A stretch of 64,000 nt of DNA, from positions 2,305,001 through 2,369,000 of the forward strand of contig NZ_CP086111.1 of assembly GCF_016806835.2 (NCBI RefSeq), given 5' to 3'. The position numbers and the translations under genes are program-made. This document shows, piece after piece, positions 24,549 through 35,078 of the stretch (position 1 is the first letter of the stretch; each line of letters begins with the position of its first letter). The notes under the pieces were generated by a model. The model was given only the letters and a program-made list of their open reading frames with translations. It made no database searches and had not been told where the DNA came from. This DNA comes from Skermanella rosea. Lineage in GTDB: Bacteria > Pseudomonadota > Alphaproteobacteria > Azospirillales > Azospirillaceae.

Positions 24549-25037
24549 ATGGCATTCCTGGATCGCACTGCGCGGGGCTTCTTCCTGACGGAATTGCTGT
24601 CCGGACTGGGCCTGACTTTCAGCTATATGTTCCGGCCGCGGGTGACCCTGAACTATCCCTTCGAGAAGGGGCCGATCAGCCCGCGGTTCCGGGGCGAGCA
24701 CGCGTTGCGCCGTTATCCCAACGGGGAAGAGCGCTGCATCGCCTGCAAGCTGTGCGAAGCCGTCTGCCCGGCCCTGGCCATCACGATCGAGGCCGAGCCG
24801 CGTGACGACGGCAGCCGTCGTACGACCCGCTACGACATCGACATGACGAAATGCATCTATTGCGGCCTGTGCCAGGAGGCCTGCCCGGTGGACGCCATCG
24901 TCGAGGGACCGAATTTCGAGTTTTCCACGGAGACTCGTGAAGAGCTTTTCTACAATAAGGAAAGACTGCTCCAGAACGGCGATCGCTGGGAGGCCCAGCT
25001 CGCCGCGAACGTTGCGGTCGACGCTCCCTATCGCTAA
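24549..25037 (+). CDS. nuoI: NADH-quinone oxidoreductase subunit I
   Basis: A 162-residue ferredoxin-like (23-kDa) subunit with two 4Fe-4S centres, N6a and N6b. The eight ligands are Cys63, Cys66, Cys69, Cys73 and Cys102, Cys105, Cys108, Cys112 in the motifs [12 protein letters not shown] and [12 protein letters not shown]. An N-terminal amphipathic stretch anchors it near NuoH. A 71-nt spacer separates it from nuoH and 137 nt from nuoJ. Confidence 0.98.
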   Translation: MAFLDRTARGFFLTELLSGLGLTFSYMFRPRVTLNYPFEKGPISPRFRGEHALRRYPNGEERCIACKLCEAVCPALAITIEAEPRDDGSRRTTRYDIDMTKCIYCGLCQEACPVDAIVEGPNFEFSTETREELFYNKERLLQNGDRWEAQLAANVAVDAPYR

Positions 25038-25174
25038 AACCCCAACCCGTGCGGGGTCTCCGCCGCGATCGCGGCGGGGTCCCGGACGGTCCGCAAGACA
25101 CTGCAAGAACCCGACAAAGGGACTCCGGAAGTGAGCACAGACACCTTCCCTCATCACAAGAGGCGGGGAACGCC

Positions 25175-25789
25175 ATGATCGTGCAGAGCCTGGCTTTCTA
25201 TTTCTTCGCCGCGATCCTGGTGGCATCGGCCGTCATGGTCATCGCGGCCCGCAACCCGGTGCACTCGGTGCTCTTCCTGATCCTCGCCTTCTTCAACGCC
25301 GCGGGGCTGTTCGTGCTGATCGGCGCGGAGTTCGTGGCGATGATCCTGGTGATCGTCTATGTCGGCGCCGTCGCAGTGCTCTTCCTGTTCGTGGTCATGA
25401 TGCTGGACATCAATTTCCGCGAGCTGCGGTCGGGGGCGCTCCAGTATCTGCCGATCGGCATCACCGTGGGCCTCATCCTGCTGGTCGAGCTGGCGCTGGT
25501 GCTGGGGACCTGGGTGATCGTGCCGGACCTCGCGGCCGTCTCCGCGGCGCCGATCCCGGCTCCCGACCAGATCACCAACACCCACGCCCTGGGCCTGCTG
25601 ATCTACACCCATTACGTCTATCTGTTCCAGGCGGCCGGCCTGATCCTGCTGATCGCGATGATCGGCGCCATCGTGCTGACGCTGCGGCAGCGCGAAGGCG
25701 TGCGCCGTCAGAACATCAGCACCCAGGTGAGCCGCCGTCGCGAAGAAGTGGTCGCGATCCGCAAGGTCCCGACCCGGGGAGGTGTCTGA
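25175..25789 (+). CDS. nuoJ: NADH-quinone oxidoreductase subunit J
   Basis: A 204-residue ND6-type membrane subunit with five predicted helices. The conserved third-helix region is VAMILVIVYVGAVAVLFLFV, which contains the pi-bulge segment. ATG 25175 begins MIVQSLAFYFFAA; the upstream open frame has no family similarity. It abuts nuoK directly (TGA followed by ATG). Confidence 0.96.
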   Translation: MIVQSLAFYFFAAILVASAVMVIAARNPVHSVLFLILAFFNAAGLFVLIGAEFVAMILVIVYVGAVAVLFLFVVMMLDINFRELRSGALQYLPIGITVGLILLVELALVLGTWVIVPDLAAVSAAPIPAPDQITNTHALGLLIYTHYVYLFQAAGLILLIAMIGAIVLTLRQREGVRRQNISTQVSRRREEVVAIRKVPTRGGV

Positions 25790-26098
25790 ATGGAAATCGG
25801 TCTCGCCCACTACCTCACCGTCGCGTCGATCGTTTTCACGCTGGGCGTTTTCGGGATCTTCCTGAACCGCAAGAACGTGATCATCATCCTGATGTCGGTC
25901 GAGCTGATCCTTCTGGCCGTCAACATCAATCTGGTGTCGTTCTCGGTCTTCCTCAATGACCTGGTCGGTCAGGTCTTCGCGATGTTCATCCTGACCGTCG
26001 CGGCGGCCGAAGCCGCGATCGGCCTCGCCATCCTGGTCGTCTACTTCCGCAACCGCGGCACCATCGCCGTGGACGACATCAACATGATGAAGGGCTGA
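25790..26098 (+). CDS. nuoK: NADH-quinone oxidoreductase subunit K
   Basis: A 102-residue ND4L-type subunit with three transmembrane helices. The two buried glutamates of the family are visible in [12 protein letters not shown] and in [13 protein letters not shown]. They form part of the proton path next to NuoJ and NuoN. Ten bases separate it from nuoL. Confidence 0.97.
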   Translation: MEIGLAHYLTVASIVFTLGVFGIFLNRKNVIIILMSVELILLAVNINLVSFSVFLNDLVGQVFAMFILTVAAAEAAIGLAILVVYFRNRGTIAVDDINMMKG

Positions 26099-26108
26099 GG
26101 CGGCGATC

Positions 26109-28034
26109 ATGGAAGTAGCAGCAATTTTCCTGCCGCTCCTGGCGGCTTTCATCGCGGGATTCTTCGGGCGCTTCATCGGCGACCGCGGGTCCCAGATCGT
26201 CACGTCGGGCGCCGTCTGCGTCTCGGCCCTCATCTCCATCTGGCTTTTCGTCGACGTCGCGCTGAACGGCAATGCCCGCACCGTCGAGCTGATGACCTGG
26301 ATCGACAGCGGCACCTTCGAGGTGTCGTGGGCGCTCAAGTTCGACACGCTGACCGCGGTCATGCTGATCGTCGTGAACGTCGTGTCGTCGATGGTCCATG
26401 TCTACTCGATCGGGTACATGAGCCACGACCACCACAAGCCGCGCTTCATGGCCTATCTCAGCCTGTTCACCTTCTTCATGCTGATGCTGGTGACGGCGGA
26501 CAACTTCGTCCAGATGTATTTCGGCTGGGAAGGCGTGGGGCTGGCGTCGTACCTGCTGATCAACTTCTGGTATGAGAAGCCGAGCGCCAACGCGGCGTCC
26601 ATGAAGGCGTTCATCGTGAACCGGGTCGGCGACTTCGGCTTCGCCCTCGGCATCATGGCGATCTTCTTCCTGTTCGGCTCGGTCCATTTCGACACCGTGT
26701 TCGCCGCGGCGCCGCAGATGGCCGGCCACTCCATCAATTTCCTGGGCTTCGACCTCGACGCGCTGACCGTCGCCTGCCTGCTGCTCTTCATGGGCGCCAT
26801 GGGCAAGTCGGCGCAGCTCGGCCTGCACACCTGGCTGCCGGACGCGATGGAGGGGCCGACGCCGGTGTCGGCGCTGATCCACGCCGCGACGATGGTCACC
26901 GCCGGCGTCTTCATGGTCGCCCGCCTGTCGCCGATCTTCGAATACGCCCCGATCGCCCTCAACGTCATCGCCGTCGTCGGTGCCTCGACCGCCTTCGTCG
27001 CCGCGACGATCGGCCTGACCCAGTTCGACATCAAGCGGGTCATCGCCTATTCGACCATGAGCCAGCTCGGCTACATGTTCTTCGCGCTCGGCGTCTCCGC
27101 CTACAGCGCGGCGATGTTCCACCTGATGACGCACGCCTTCTTCAAGGCCCTGCTGTTCCTCGGTGCCGGGTCGGTGATCCATGCCATGTCGGACGAGCAG
27201 GACATGCGCAAGATGGGCGGCATCTGGCGCCTGATCCCGGTGACCTACGCGATGATGTGGATCGGCAGCCTGGCGCTTGCCGGCATCCCGTTCTTCGCCG
27301 GCTACTACTCCAAGGACATCATCCTGGAGGCAGCCTACGCCGCCCATTCCGGCGTCGGCACCTATGCCTTCTGGCTCGGCATCGCCGCGGCGCTCATGAC
27401 GGCATTCTATTCCTGGCGCCTGATCATCATGACCTTCCACGGCAAGCCGCAGGCCAACGACCGGGTCATGGCCCATGTCCACGAAAGCCCGCTGATCATG
27501 ACGATCCCCCTGGGGGTCCTGGCGATCGGCGCACTGTTCTCCGGCGTCGTGGCCTATGGCTGGTTCGTCGGCGAGAACCGGGCGGAGTTCTGGGGCAAGG
27601 CGATCTTCGTCCTGCACGAGCACGACACGGTCGAGGCCGCGCACCACGTGCCGGGCTGGGTTCCGCTGGCACCGTTCGTGGTCGGCCTGATCGGCATCGG
27701 GCTGGCGTACCTGTTCTACATGTTCATGCCGCACCTGCCTTCCCTGGTGGCCTCGAAGCTGGGCGCGGTCTATCGGTTCGTCTATCGCAAGTGGATGTTC
27801 GACGAGCTTTACGACAGGCTGTTCGTCCAGCCGGCCAAGTTCCTGGGCTACGGCCTCTGGAAGTCCGGTGATGGCGCCATCATCGACGGCGTCGGCCCCG
27901 ACGGCGTCGCCGCCGCCACCCGCGACGTCGCACTCCGCGCCGCCCGCCTGCAGTCCGGCTATGTCTATCACTACGCGTTCGCGATGGTGATCGGCGTGGT
28001 GCTGCTGGTCGGCTGGTTCTACTTCTTCGGTTGA
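26109..28034 (+). CDS. nuoL: NADH-quinone oxidoreductase subunit L
   Basis: A 641-residue antiporter-like subunit (ND5 type) with about 16 helices and the long lateral helix at the C-terminus (roughly 520-600). The proton-channel signatures are MYFGWEGVGLASYLLINFW (key Glu) and HTWLPDAMEGPTPVSALIHAATMVTAG. It is the distal proton pump of complex I. Confidence 0.98.
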   Translation: MEVAAIFLPLLAAFIAGFFGRFIGDRGSQIVTSGAVCVSALISIWLFVDVALNGNARTVELMTWIDSGTFEVSWALKFDTLTAVMLIVVNVVSSMVHVYSIGYMSHDHHKPRFMAYLSLFTFFMLMLVTADNFVQMYFGWEGVGLASYLLINFWYEKPSANAASMKAFIVNRVGDFGFALGIMAIFFLFGSVHFDTVFAAAPQMAGHSINFLGFDLDALTVACLLLFMGAMGKSAQLGLHTWLPDAMEGPTPVSALIHAATMVTAGVFMVARLSPIFEYAPIALNVIAVVGASTAFVAATIGLTQFDIKRVIAYSTMSQLGYMFFALGVSAYSAAMFHLMTHAFFKALLFLGAGSVIHAMSDEQDMRKMGGIWRLIPVTYAMMWIGSLALAGIPFFAGYYSKDIILEAAYAAHSGVGTYAFWLGIAAALMTAFYSWRLIIMTFHGKPQANDRVMAHVHESPLIMTIPLGVLAIGALFSGVVAYGWFVGENRAEFWGKAIFVLHEHDTVEAAHHVPGWVPLAPFVVGLIGIGLAYLFYMFMPHLPSLVASKLGAVYRFVYRKWMFDELYDRLFVQPAKFLGYGLWKSGDGAIIDGVGPDGVAAATRDVALRAARLQSGYVYHYAFAMVIGVVLLVGWFYFFG

Positions 28035-28055
28035 TACGGCGAGGCAAGACTGATC

Positions 28056-29570
28056 ATGGCTGGCTGGCCCATCCTGTCGCTGACGACATTCCTGCCGCTC
28101 GTCGGTGCCGCGTTCATCCTGCTGATCCGCGGTGAACCCGATGTTGTGGCGCGCAACGCCCGTAACGTGGCGTTGTGGACCTCGCTGATCACCTTCGTGC
28201 TGTCGGTGTTCATCTGGTTGAACTTCGACAGTTCCTCCGCCGCGTTCCAGATGGTGGAACGGGTCGAGTGGATCCCGGCGTTCAACGTCTATTACCACAT
28301 GGGCGTGGACGGCATCTCCGTGCTGTTCGTGCTGCTCTCGACCTTCCTGACGCCGCTCTGCATCCTGTCGAGCTGGGAGTCGGTGAAGACCCGCGTCAAG
28401 GAGTACATGATCGCCTTCCTGGTCCTCGAGACCCTGATGGTCGGCATGTTCTGCGCGCTGGACTTCGTCCTCTTCTACATGTTCTTCGAGGGCGTGCTGA
28501 TCCCGATGTTCCTGATCATCGGGGTCTGGGGCGGCGCCCGGCGCGTCTACGCGGCGTTCAAGTTCTTCCTCTACACGCTGCTCGGCTCGGTGCTGATGCT
28601 GCTGGCGATCCTGGCCATGTATTTCGTCGCCGGCACGACCGACTTGCCGACGCTGATGCAGACCGACTTCCCGCGCAGCATGCAGATCTGGCTTTGGCTG
28701 GCGCTGTTCGCCTCCTTCGCGGTCAAGGTGCCGATGTGGCCCGTCCACACTTGGCTGCCCGACGCCCACGTGGAGGCGCCGACCGCCGGTTCCGTCATCC
28801 TGGCCGGCGTGCTGCTGAAGATGGGCGGCTACGGCTTCCTGCGCTTCTCGATCCCCATCCTGCCCGAGGCGACCGAGTACTTCACCCCGCTGATCTATAC
28901 CCTGAGCGTGGTGGCAATCATCTACACCTCCCTGGTCGCGCTGGCGCAGGAGGACATGAAGAAGCTGATCGCCTACTCGTCGATCGCCCATATGGGCTTC
29001 GTCACGATCGGCATGTTCACCATGACCCAGCAGGGCGTGGAAGGCTCGCTGTTCCAGATGCTCAGCCACGGCATCGTGTCCGGCGCGCTCTTCCTCTGCG
29101 TCGGTGTGGTCTACGACCGGCTGCACACCCGCGAGATCGCGCGCTACGGCGGGCTGGTCCACAACATGCCGAAATACGCCGTCGTCTTCATGATCATGAT
29201 GCTGGCATCGGTCGGGCTGCCCGGCACCAGCGGCTTCGTCGGCGAGTTCCTGATCCTCATCGGCGCGTTCCAGGACAACACCTGGGTGGCGTTCCTGGCG
29301 ACCATCGGCATCATCCTGGGCGCCGCCTATATGCTGTGGCTCTACCGCCGCATCATCTTCGGCAAGATCACCCGGGACGACGTCAAGGGCATGCTGGACC
29401 TCACCCCGCGTGAAGTCGCGATCTTCGTGCCACTGATCGTGCTGGTGCTGTGGATGGGGATCTACCCCTCCAGCTTCCTGAACGTCATGTCGGTGTCGGT
29501 CGAAGCCCTGATCACGAATTACCAAACCGCTCTGGCCGACGGTGCCGGTACCGCCGTCGCGGTACGATAA
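28056..29570 (+). CDS. nuoM: NADH-quinone oxidoreductase subunit M
   Basis: A 504-residue antiporter-like subunit (ND4 type) with about 14 transmembrane helices. Motifs include [20 protein letters not shown] (channel Glu) and [19 protein letters not shown]. It lies between nuoL and nuoN with spacings of about 20 nt. Confidence 0.98.
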   Translation: MAGWPILSLTTFLPLVGAAFILLIRGEPDVVARNARNVALWTSLITFVLSVFIWLNFDSSSAAFQMVERVEWIPAFNVYYHMGVDGISVLFVLLSTFLTPLCILSSWESVKTRVKEYMIAFLVLETLMVGMFCALDFVLFYMFFEGVLIPMFLIIGVWGGARRVYAAFKFFLYTLLGSVLMLLAILAMYFVAGTTDLPTLMQTDFPRSMQIWLWLALFASFAVKVPMWPVHTWLPDAHVEAPTAGSVILAGVLLKMGGYGFLRFSIPILPEATEYFTPLIYTLSVVAIIYTSLVALAQEDMKKLIAYSSIAHMGFVTIGMFTMTQQGVEGSLFQMLSHGIVSGALFLCVGVVYDRLHTREIARYGGLVHNMPKYAVVFMIMMLASVGLPGTSGFVGEFLILIGAFQDNTWVAFLATIGIILGAAYMLWLYRRIIFGKITRDDVKGMLDLTPREVAIFVPLIVLVLWMGIYPSSFLNVMSVSVEALITNYQTALADGAGTAVAVR

Positions 29571-29588
29571 GGCGGGGGAACAAGCAAA

Positions 29589-31046
29589 ATGACCGAATTT
29601 CCCGATCTGATGCCGGCCCTGCCGGAGATCTTCATGGCCGTATCGGCCATGGCCCTGCTGATGCTGGGCGTCTTCCGGGGCGACGGCAGCACGCGGCTGA
29701 TCTCCTACCTGACGGTCGGCGTCCTGCTGGTCGCCGCGGTGATGGTGCTGTCCGGCCCGGGTACCCGCGAGATCACCTTCAGCAACCTCTTCATCATGGA
29801 CAGCTTCGGCGGTTTCATGAAGGTGCTGGTGCTGATCGGCTCCGCCCTGTCCGTGCTCGTCTCGATCAACTATATCGAGCGCGAGCAGATGAAGCGGATC
29901 GAGTTCCCGGTGCTGATGCTGCTCGCCACGGTCGGCATGCTGATGATGGTGTCGGCCAACGACCTCATCTCTCTCTATGTCGGCCTGGAGCTGCAGAGCC
30001 TGGCGCTCTACGTCATCGCCGCCTTCCGGCGCGACTTCGCCAAGTCGAGCGAGGCGGGCCTGAAGTACTTCGTGCTCGGCGCCCTGTCCTCGGGCATGCT
30101 GCTGTACGGCGCCTCCCTGGTCTACGGCTTCGCCGGCACGACCAACTTCACCACCCTGGCCCAGCTCTTCGCGACCCATGCCCAGCAGACCGGGCATGCC
30201 TCGATCGGCCTGATCGTCGGGCTGACCTTCGTGGCCGCCGGCCTGGCCTTCAAGATCTCCGCGGTGCCGTTCCACATGTGGACGCCGGACGTGTATGAAG
30301 GTGCGCCGACGCCGGTGACCGCCTTCTTCGCCGTCGCTCCCAAGGTCGCCGCCATCGCCCTGTTCGTCCGTTTGCTGATCGAGCCGTTCGGCGCGATGGT
30401 CGACCAGTGGCGCCAGATCATCTACTTCACCGCGCTGGCCTCCATGGTGCTGGGATCGTTCGCCGCGATCGGCCAGACCAACATCAAGCGCCTGATGGCC
30501 TACAGCTCGATCGGCCACATCGGGTTCGCCCTGGTCGGGCTCGCCGCCGGGACCGAGCTCGGCGTCCGCGGCGTGATGTTCTACATGGCGATCTACATCT
30601 TCATGAACATCGGCACCTTCGGCGTCATCCTGTGCATGCGCCAGAACGGCCGGATGGTCGAGGAGATCACCGATCTGGCGGGCCTGTCTAAGACCCACCC
30701 GATGCTCGCCCTGGCCATGCTGATCTTCATGTTCTCCATGGCCGGCATCCCGCCGGCGGCGGGTTTCTTCGCCAAGCTGTTCGTCTTCCAGGCGGCCATC
30801 CAGGCGCACCTCTATTCCCTGGCGGTGCTCGGCGTGCTGGCGAGTGTGGTGGGCGCCTTCTATTACCTGCGAATCATCAAGGTCATGTATTTCGACGAGC
30901 CGGTTGAGCCGCTCGACCGGAATATCAGCAGCGAGATGACCCTGGTGATCGCCGGCACGAGCCTGTTCACGCTGCTCTTCTTCTTCTTCCCGGCCCCCCT
31001 GCTCGACGGCGCAGCCGCGGCCGCGGCCTCGCTCTTCGCTGGATGA
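29589..31046 (+). CDS. nuoN: NADH-quinone oxidoreductase subunit N
   Basis: A 485-residue antiporter-like subunit (ND2 type) with about 14 helices. [17 protein letters not shown] holds the channel Glu, and [20 protein letters not shown] is the second conserved region. It is the last nuo gene; its stop overlaps birA by ATGA, so translation is coupled to the next block. Confidence 0.98.
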   Translation: MTEFPDLMPALPEIFMAVSAMALLMLGVFRGDGSTRLISYLTVGVLLVAAVMVLSGPGTREITFSNLFIMDSFGGFMKVLVLIGSALSVLVSINYIEREQMKRIEFPVLMLLATVGMLMMVSANDLISLYVGLELQSLALYVIAAFRRDFAKSSEAGLKYFVLGALSSGMLLYGASLVYGFAGTTNFTTLAQLFATHAQQTGHASIGLIVGLTFVAAGLAFKISAVPFHMWTPDVYEGAPTPVTAFFAVAPKVAAIALFVRLLIEPFGAMVDQWRQIIYFTALASMVLGSFAAIGQTNIKRLMAYSSIGHIGFALVGLAAGTELGVRGVMFYMAIYIFMNIGTFGVILCMRQNGRMVEEITDLAGLSKTHPMLALAMLIFMFSMAGIPPAAGFFAKLFVFQAAIQAHLYSLAVLGVLASVVGAFYYLRIIKVMYFDEPVEPLDRNISSEMTLVIAGTSLFTLLFFFFPAPLLDGAAAAAASLFAG

Positions 31047-31852
31047 GCGGGCCGGTTCCAGCGAACCGGGTGCTGCCCGGGCTGCCGTCGGCCTACAATC
31101 TGAAGGCATACGACAGCCTGGGGAGCACCAACGACGAGGCCAAGCGCCTCGCCCGCGACGAGGGTGCCGTCCACGGCACCCTCGTGTGGGCTCTTCGGCA
31201 GACCGAGGGCCGGGGACGCCGGGGCAGGCCGTGGGTCTCGCCGGAGGGCAACCTGTATGTCAGCCTGATCCTCCGTCCGGGCTGCCGGCCGGCCTCCGCG
31301 GCCCAGCTGTCGTTCGTGACGGCCGGGGCGCTGGCCGATGCGCTCCAGCCGCTGCTCCCCGAAGCCGTCTGCCAGTGCAAATGGCCGAACGACCTTCTTC
31401 TGGACGACCGGAAGGCTGCGGGCATCCTGCTAGAATCCGAAACGGACGAGGCCGGGAACATCGACTGGCTGGTCGTGGGCGTCGGCATCAATGTCCAGCA
31501 TTACCCGCCTGCTTCCGAGTTTCCCGCGACCTCCCTGCGCAACGAGTGCAGCCGGCTCGACGAGCCCGGGCCGGTCCTGGTGCGTTTCGCCCAGGCCTTC
31601 TCCACCTGGTACGACGCGTGGAAGGCCGACGGCTTCGCGCCGGTCCGGGAGGGCTGGCTTCAGCTCGCCCGCGGGATCGGGGGTCCGATCACCGTCAGGC
31701 TGTCCGACCGGACGCTGACCGGCGTGTTCGCGGATCTGGATGCGGACGGCGCCTTGCTGCTCGACCTGGACGGCGGGGAGCGCCGCCGGATCACGGCCGG
31801 GGATGTGTTTTTCCCGGGGCTTTCTTCGCCCGGATCAGGCGGAGGGACCTGA
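31043..31852 (+). CDS. birA: Biotin--[acetyl-CoA-carboxylase] ligase
   Basis: The 269-residue ligase attaches biotin to carboxylase carrier proteins through biotinyl-AMP. The biotinyl-AMP loop GRGRRGRPW is at residues 56-64 and [19 protein letters not shown] is the central motif. The N-terminal winged helix of E. coli BirA is missing, so it is the non-repressor type. It overlaps nuoN by 4 nt and sits one base from coaX, an order conserved in many alphaproteobacteria. Confidence 0.95.
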   Translation: MSGPVPANRVLPGLPSAYNLKAYDSLGSTNDEAKRLARDEGAVHGTLVWALRQTEGRGRRGRPWVSPEGNLYVSLILRPGCRPASAAQLSFVTAGALADALQPLLPEAVCQCKWPNDLLLDDRKAAGILLESETDEAGNIDWLVVGVGINVQHYPPASEFPATSLRNECSRLDEPGPVLVRFAQAFSTWYDAWKADGFAPVREGWLQLARGIGGPITVRLSDRTLTGVFADLDADGALLLDLDGGERRRITAGDVFFPGLSSPGSGGGT

Positions 31853-31853
31853 C

Positions 31854-32639
31854 ATGCTGCTTGCGATCGACGCCGGCAACACGAACGTGGTGTTCGCCAT
31901 TTTCGACGGGGATCGCAAGCAGGGGCAGTGGCGGATCGCGACCGACGGCCGGCGCACCGCCGACGAGTACGCGGTCTGGCTGACCAGCCTGATGGCGATG
32001 AAGGGGTTGAAGCGCGAGGACGTGGACGCCGCTATCCTCGGAAGCGTCGTTCCCGCCGCGACGTTCAATCTCCAGCGCCTGTGCCGCGACCATTTCGGCG
32101 TCGAGCCCATGCGGATCGGGGAGCCGGGGGTACGGCTCGGCATCGAGATCAGGATTGACAACCCGCGCGAGGCCGGCGCCGACCGGTTGCTGAACGCCAT
32201 CGCGGCGGTCGCCACATATCCGTCACCCCTGGTCGTGGTGGATATCGGGACCGGGACCACCTTCGACATCGTGGACGCGGAGGGCGGCTTCTGCGGCGGC
32301 GTCATCGCGCCGGGACCGAGCTTGGCGCTCGACGCCCTGCACCGGGTCGCGGCCCAGCTTCCGAAGGTGGATATCGTCCGGCCGGCGGCGGTCATCGGCA
32401 AAGGCACTGTCGGCGCGATGCAATCCGGCATGTTCTGGGGTTATCTCAGCATGATCGAGGGCTTGCTGACCCGCATCCAGGCCGAGCTGTCGCCGACCGG
32501 CGATCCTCCGGTGACCGTGATCGTCACCGGAGGGCTGGGCGCGCAGTTCGCCGAAGCTACCTCGATGATCCATCACATCGACAACGAATTGACCCTGCGC
32601 GGTCTCCTGCTGGTCCACCAACGCAACATGGCTTCATGA
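31854..32639 (+). CDS. coaX: Type III pantothenate kinase
   Basis: The 261-residue kinase performs the first step of coenzyme A synthesis. The ASKHA fold is marked by LLAIDAGNTNVVFAIFDGD (phosphate-1 motif) at the N-terminus, GADRLLNAIAA with the catalytic Asp, and VDIGTGTTFDIVD. ATG 31854 lies one base after the birA stop. It overlaps rnj by ATGA. Confidence 0.96.
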   Translation: MLLAIDAGNTNVVFAIFDGDRKQGQWRIATDGRRTADEYAVWLTSLMAMKGLKREDVDAAILGSVVPAATFNLQRLCRDHFGVEPMRIGEPGVRLGIEIRIDNPREAGADRLLNAIAAVATYPSPLVVVDIGTGTTFDIVDAEGGFCGGVIAPGPSLALDALHRVAAQLPKVDIVRPAAVIGKGTVGAMQSGMFWGYLSMIEGLLTRIQAELSPTGDPPVTVIVTGGLGAQFAEATSMIHHIDNELTLRGLLLVHQRNMAS

Positions 32640-34342
32640 CATCATCCCCTGATCCCCAATCCATCGGGTCCAGCCCCTTCGATCCCGATCGGCCCGGTTC
32701 GGACGCGATCTATTTCCTGCCGCTGGGCGGGTCCGGCGAGATCGGCATGAACCTCAATCTGTACGGTCATGCCGGGAAATGGCTGATGGTGGATCTGGGG
32801 ATCTCGTTCGGCGACGAGACGATGCCGGGCGTCGACGTAATCATGCCCGACCCGACCTTCATCCGGGACCGCCGGGACGACCTCGTCGGCATCGTCCTGA
32901 CCCACGCCCACGAGGATCACCTGGGGGCGGTCCAGTACCTGTGGCCGGAGCTCCGCTGCCCCGTCTACGCGACGCCCTTCACCGCGTCGGTGCTGCGGGC
33001 CAAGCTGCTGGAGCGCAACCTTGCCGGCAAGGTGGAGATCATCGAGGTGCCGCTCTCGGGACGGTTCTCCGCCGGGCCGTTCGAGGTGGAACTGATCACC
33101 GTCACCCATTCCGTGCCCGAACCCAACGCCCTCGTGCTGCGCACGCCGCTCGGGGCCGTGCTGCATACCGGCGACTGGAAGCTGGATCCCGACCCCGTCG
33201 TCGGCGCCCCGACCGACGAGGCGGCCCTGATGCGCCTGGGCGGCGAGGGCGTGCTGGCGATGGTGTGCGACAGTACCAATGCCATGGTTCCGGGAATTTC
33301 GGGTTCGGAGGCGGCGGTGCGCGACAGCCTGATCAAGCTGTTCGGCCGGCTCAAGAACCGAATCGCGATCAGTTGCTTCGCGACCAACGTCGCGCGGCTG
33401 GAAAGCATCGCCGCGGCCGCCACGGCGACCGACCGGAACGTCGCGCTGGTCGGGCGCTCCCTGTGGCGCATCAACGAGGCGGCCCGGGCCAACGGGTACC
33501 TGAAGGACGTCCCACCTTTCCTCAGCGAGCGCGATGCCGGCTTCCTGCCGCGTGAGAAGACCGTGCTGGTCTGTACCGGAAGCCAGGGCGAGCCCCGGTC
33601 CGCGCTCTCCCGGATCGCCGCGGACGACCATCCCGAGATCGCGCTGGAGCGCGGCGACACCGTCATCTTCTCGTCGCGCGAGATCCCGGGGAACGAGCGG
33701 GCGATCGGTCGGGTGCAGAACATGCTGGTCGGGCAGGGGGTGGAGGTCATCACCGCCGACACCGAGTTCGTCCATGTGTCCGGCCATCCCGCCCAGGACG
33801 AGTTGGTCCGCATGTACCAGTGGGTGCGCCCGAAGTTGGCGGTCCCGATCCATGGCGAGATCCGCCACCAGACGGAACATGCGCGGCTGGCGCGCGACTG
33901 CCAGGTGCCCGACACGATCATTCCGGAGAACGGCTCGATCATCCGGCTGGCGCCCGGGCCGGCGGAAGTGGTCGGGCAGGTCCAGCACGGACGGCTGGCC
34001 CTGGACGGCAAGCGGATCGTGCCGCTGGATGCCGGGGTCATGCGGGGCCGGCACCGCATGATGTACAATGGTGCCGCGGTGGCCACCCTGGTCATGGATT
34101 CCGAAGGCGAACTGGTCACCCATCCGCAGGTCGCCGTCATGGGGCTGCTCGAGGGACCCGAAGCCGGGGAGATCCTGACCGAAGTCGGATTCGCCGTGCG
34201 AAAGGCCGTCGAAGAGCTCTCCCGTCAGTCCCGGCTCGACGACGAGGCCGTGCGCCAGGCGACCCGCATCGCGGTCCGCCGGAGCCTCAACGCCAGCCAG
34301 GGCAAAAAGCCGCTCACCGAAGTCCATCTGGTTCGGCTATAG
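32636..34342 (+). CDS. rnj: Ribonuclease J
   Basis: A 568-residue metallo-beta-lactamase/beta-CASP nuclease with endo- and 5'-exonuclease activity used in rRNA and mRNA maturation. The zinc motif THAHEDHLGAV occupies residues 89-99. Later motifs are HTGDWKLDPDP, the beta-CASP segment ending with HVSGHPAQDELVRMYQWVRP, and HGEIRHQTEHARLA. The roughly 15-residue N-terminal leader is poorly conserved. Alphaproteobacteria commonly carry RNase J alongside RNase E. Translationally coupled to coaX. Confidence 0.96.
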   Translation: MTSSPDPQSIGSSPFDPDRPGSDAIYFLPLGGSGEIGMNLNLYGHAGKWLMVDLGISFGDETMPGVDVIMPDPTFIRDRRDDLVGIVLTHAHEDHLGAVQYLWPELRCPVYATPFTASVLRAKLLERNLAGKVEIIEVPLSGRFSAGPFEVELITVTHSVPEPNALVLRTPLGAVLHTGDWKLDPDPVVGAPTDEAALMRLGGEGVLAMVCDSTNAMVPGISGSEAAVRDSLIKLFGRLKNRIAISCFATNVARLESIAAAATATDRNVALVGRSLWRINEAARANGYLKDVPPFLSERDAGFLPREKTVLVCTGSQGEPRSALSRIAADDHPEIALERGDTVIFSSREIPGNERAIGRVQNMLVGQGVEVITADTEFVHVSGHPAQDELVRMYQWVRPKLAVPIHGEIRHQTEHARLARDCQVPDTIIPENGSIIRLAPGPAEVVGQVQHGRLALDGKRIVPLDAGVMRGRHRMMYNGAAVATLVMDSEGELVTHPQVAVMGLLEGPEAGEILTEVGFAVRKAVEELSRQSRLDDEAVRQATRIAVRRSLNASQGKKPLTEVHLVRL

Positions 34343-34412
34343 GGATGGGGAGCGGGCCGTGGAACCCGGCACCGCCATCGATGGACCAAGTCAGAAAGAC
34401 CAAGGGGGAACC

Positions 34413-34817
34413 ATGATCGGCAAGCTCAACCACGTGGCTATCGTCGTGCCCGACCTGGAGAAAGCGACGGCCCTTTACCGCGACACGCTCGGCGCCGCCG
34501 TCTCGGCTCCGGTCGACCAGCCGGCCCACGGGGTGACGGTGGTGTTCGTCGAACTGCCCAACACCAAGATAGAACTGCTGTATCCCCTGGGCGATGCCAG
34601 CCCGATCGCCAAGTTCCTGGCCAGCAATCCGTCGGGCGGAATCCACCATGTCTGCTACGAGGTGCCCGACATCCTGGCGGCCCGCGACAAGCTGAAGGCC
34701 GACGGGGCCCGCGTGCTGGGCGACGGCGAACCCAAGATCGGCGCCCACGACAAGCCGGTCCTGTTCCTCCACCCCAAGGACTTCCTGGGCACCCTGGTCG
34801 AACTGGAGCAGGCCTGA
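34413..34817 (+). CDS. mce: Methylmalonyl-CoA epimerase
   Basis: The 134-residue vicinal-oxygen-chelate enzyme converts (S)- to (R)-methylmalonyl-CoA in propionate metabolism. Two beta-alpha-beta-beta-beta units are present with likely metal ligands His7, Glu54, His79 and Glu130. The ending HPKDFLGTLVELEQ is typical of the epimerase rather than glyoxalase I. ATG 34413 follows AAGGGGGAACC. The mutase genes are not in the window. Confidence 0.92.
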   Translation: MIGKLNHVAIVVPDLEKATALYRDTLGAAVSAPVDQPAHGVTVVFVELPNTKIELLYPLGDASPIAKFLASNPSGGIHHVCYEVPDILAARDKLKADGARVLGDGEPKIGAHDKPVLFLHPKDFLGTLVELEQA

Positions 34818-34820
34818 TCG

Positions 34821-35054
34821 ATGGGTTGGGTAACCGGCATCGCCGTCTATTTCGTCGTCTGGTGGACAGTCCTCTTCGCCGTGCTTCCCTGGGGCTCCCA
34901 CGCGCCGGAGGAGCCGGAGCCCGGCATGGCCGCGGGGGCGCCCGCCAAGCCCCGCATCGGCCTGAAGTTCCTGGTCACCACCGGGGTCGCGGCTGTCGTC
35001 TGGCTGATCATCTATTTCATCGTCACGTCCGGGCTGATCTCGTTCCGGACGTGA
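34821..35054 (+). CDS. DUF1467 family small membrane protein
   Basis: A 77-residue product with two predicted helices (about 4-24 and 50-72) joined by an acidic/proline loop, beginning MGWVTGIAVYFVVWWTVLF. This matches the DUF1467 family, of unknown function, which in alphaproteobacteria usually follows the methylmalonyl-CoA epimerase gene as it does here (3-nt gap). An inner-membrane location is expected. Confidence 0.9.
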   Translation: MGWVTGIAVYFVVWWTVLFAVLPWGSHAPEEPEPGMAAGAPAKPRIGLKFLVTTGVAAVVWLIIYFIVTSGLISFRT

Positions 35055-35078
35055 CCTCAGCGGAGGTCACGTCGCGCC

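Noticed and set aside
26079-31109. Minus-strand open frame of 1676 codons opposite nuoL-nuoN
   Set aside because: It is a shadow of high-GC codon use. The product is a His/Gln/Asp/Arg-rich string without domain motifs, and the plus strand has clear nuo genes.
34359-34412. Upstream ATG for methylmalonyl-CoA epimerase
   Set aside because: The extra 18 residues show no similarity and the ATG at 34413 has a better ribosome site and the family start.
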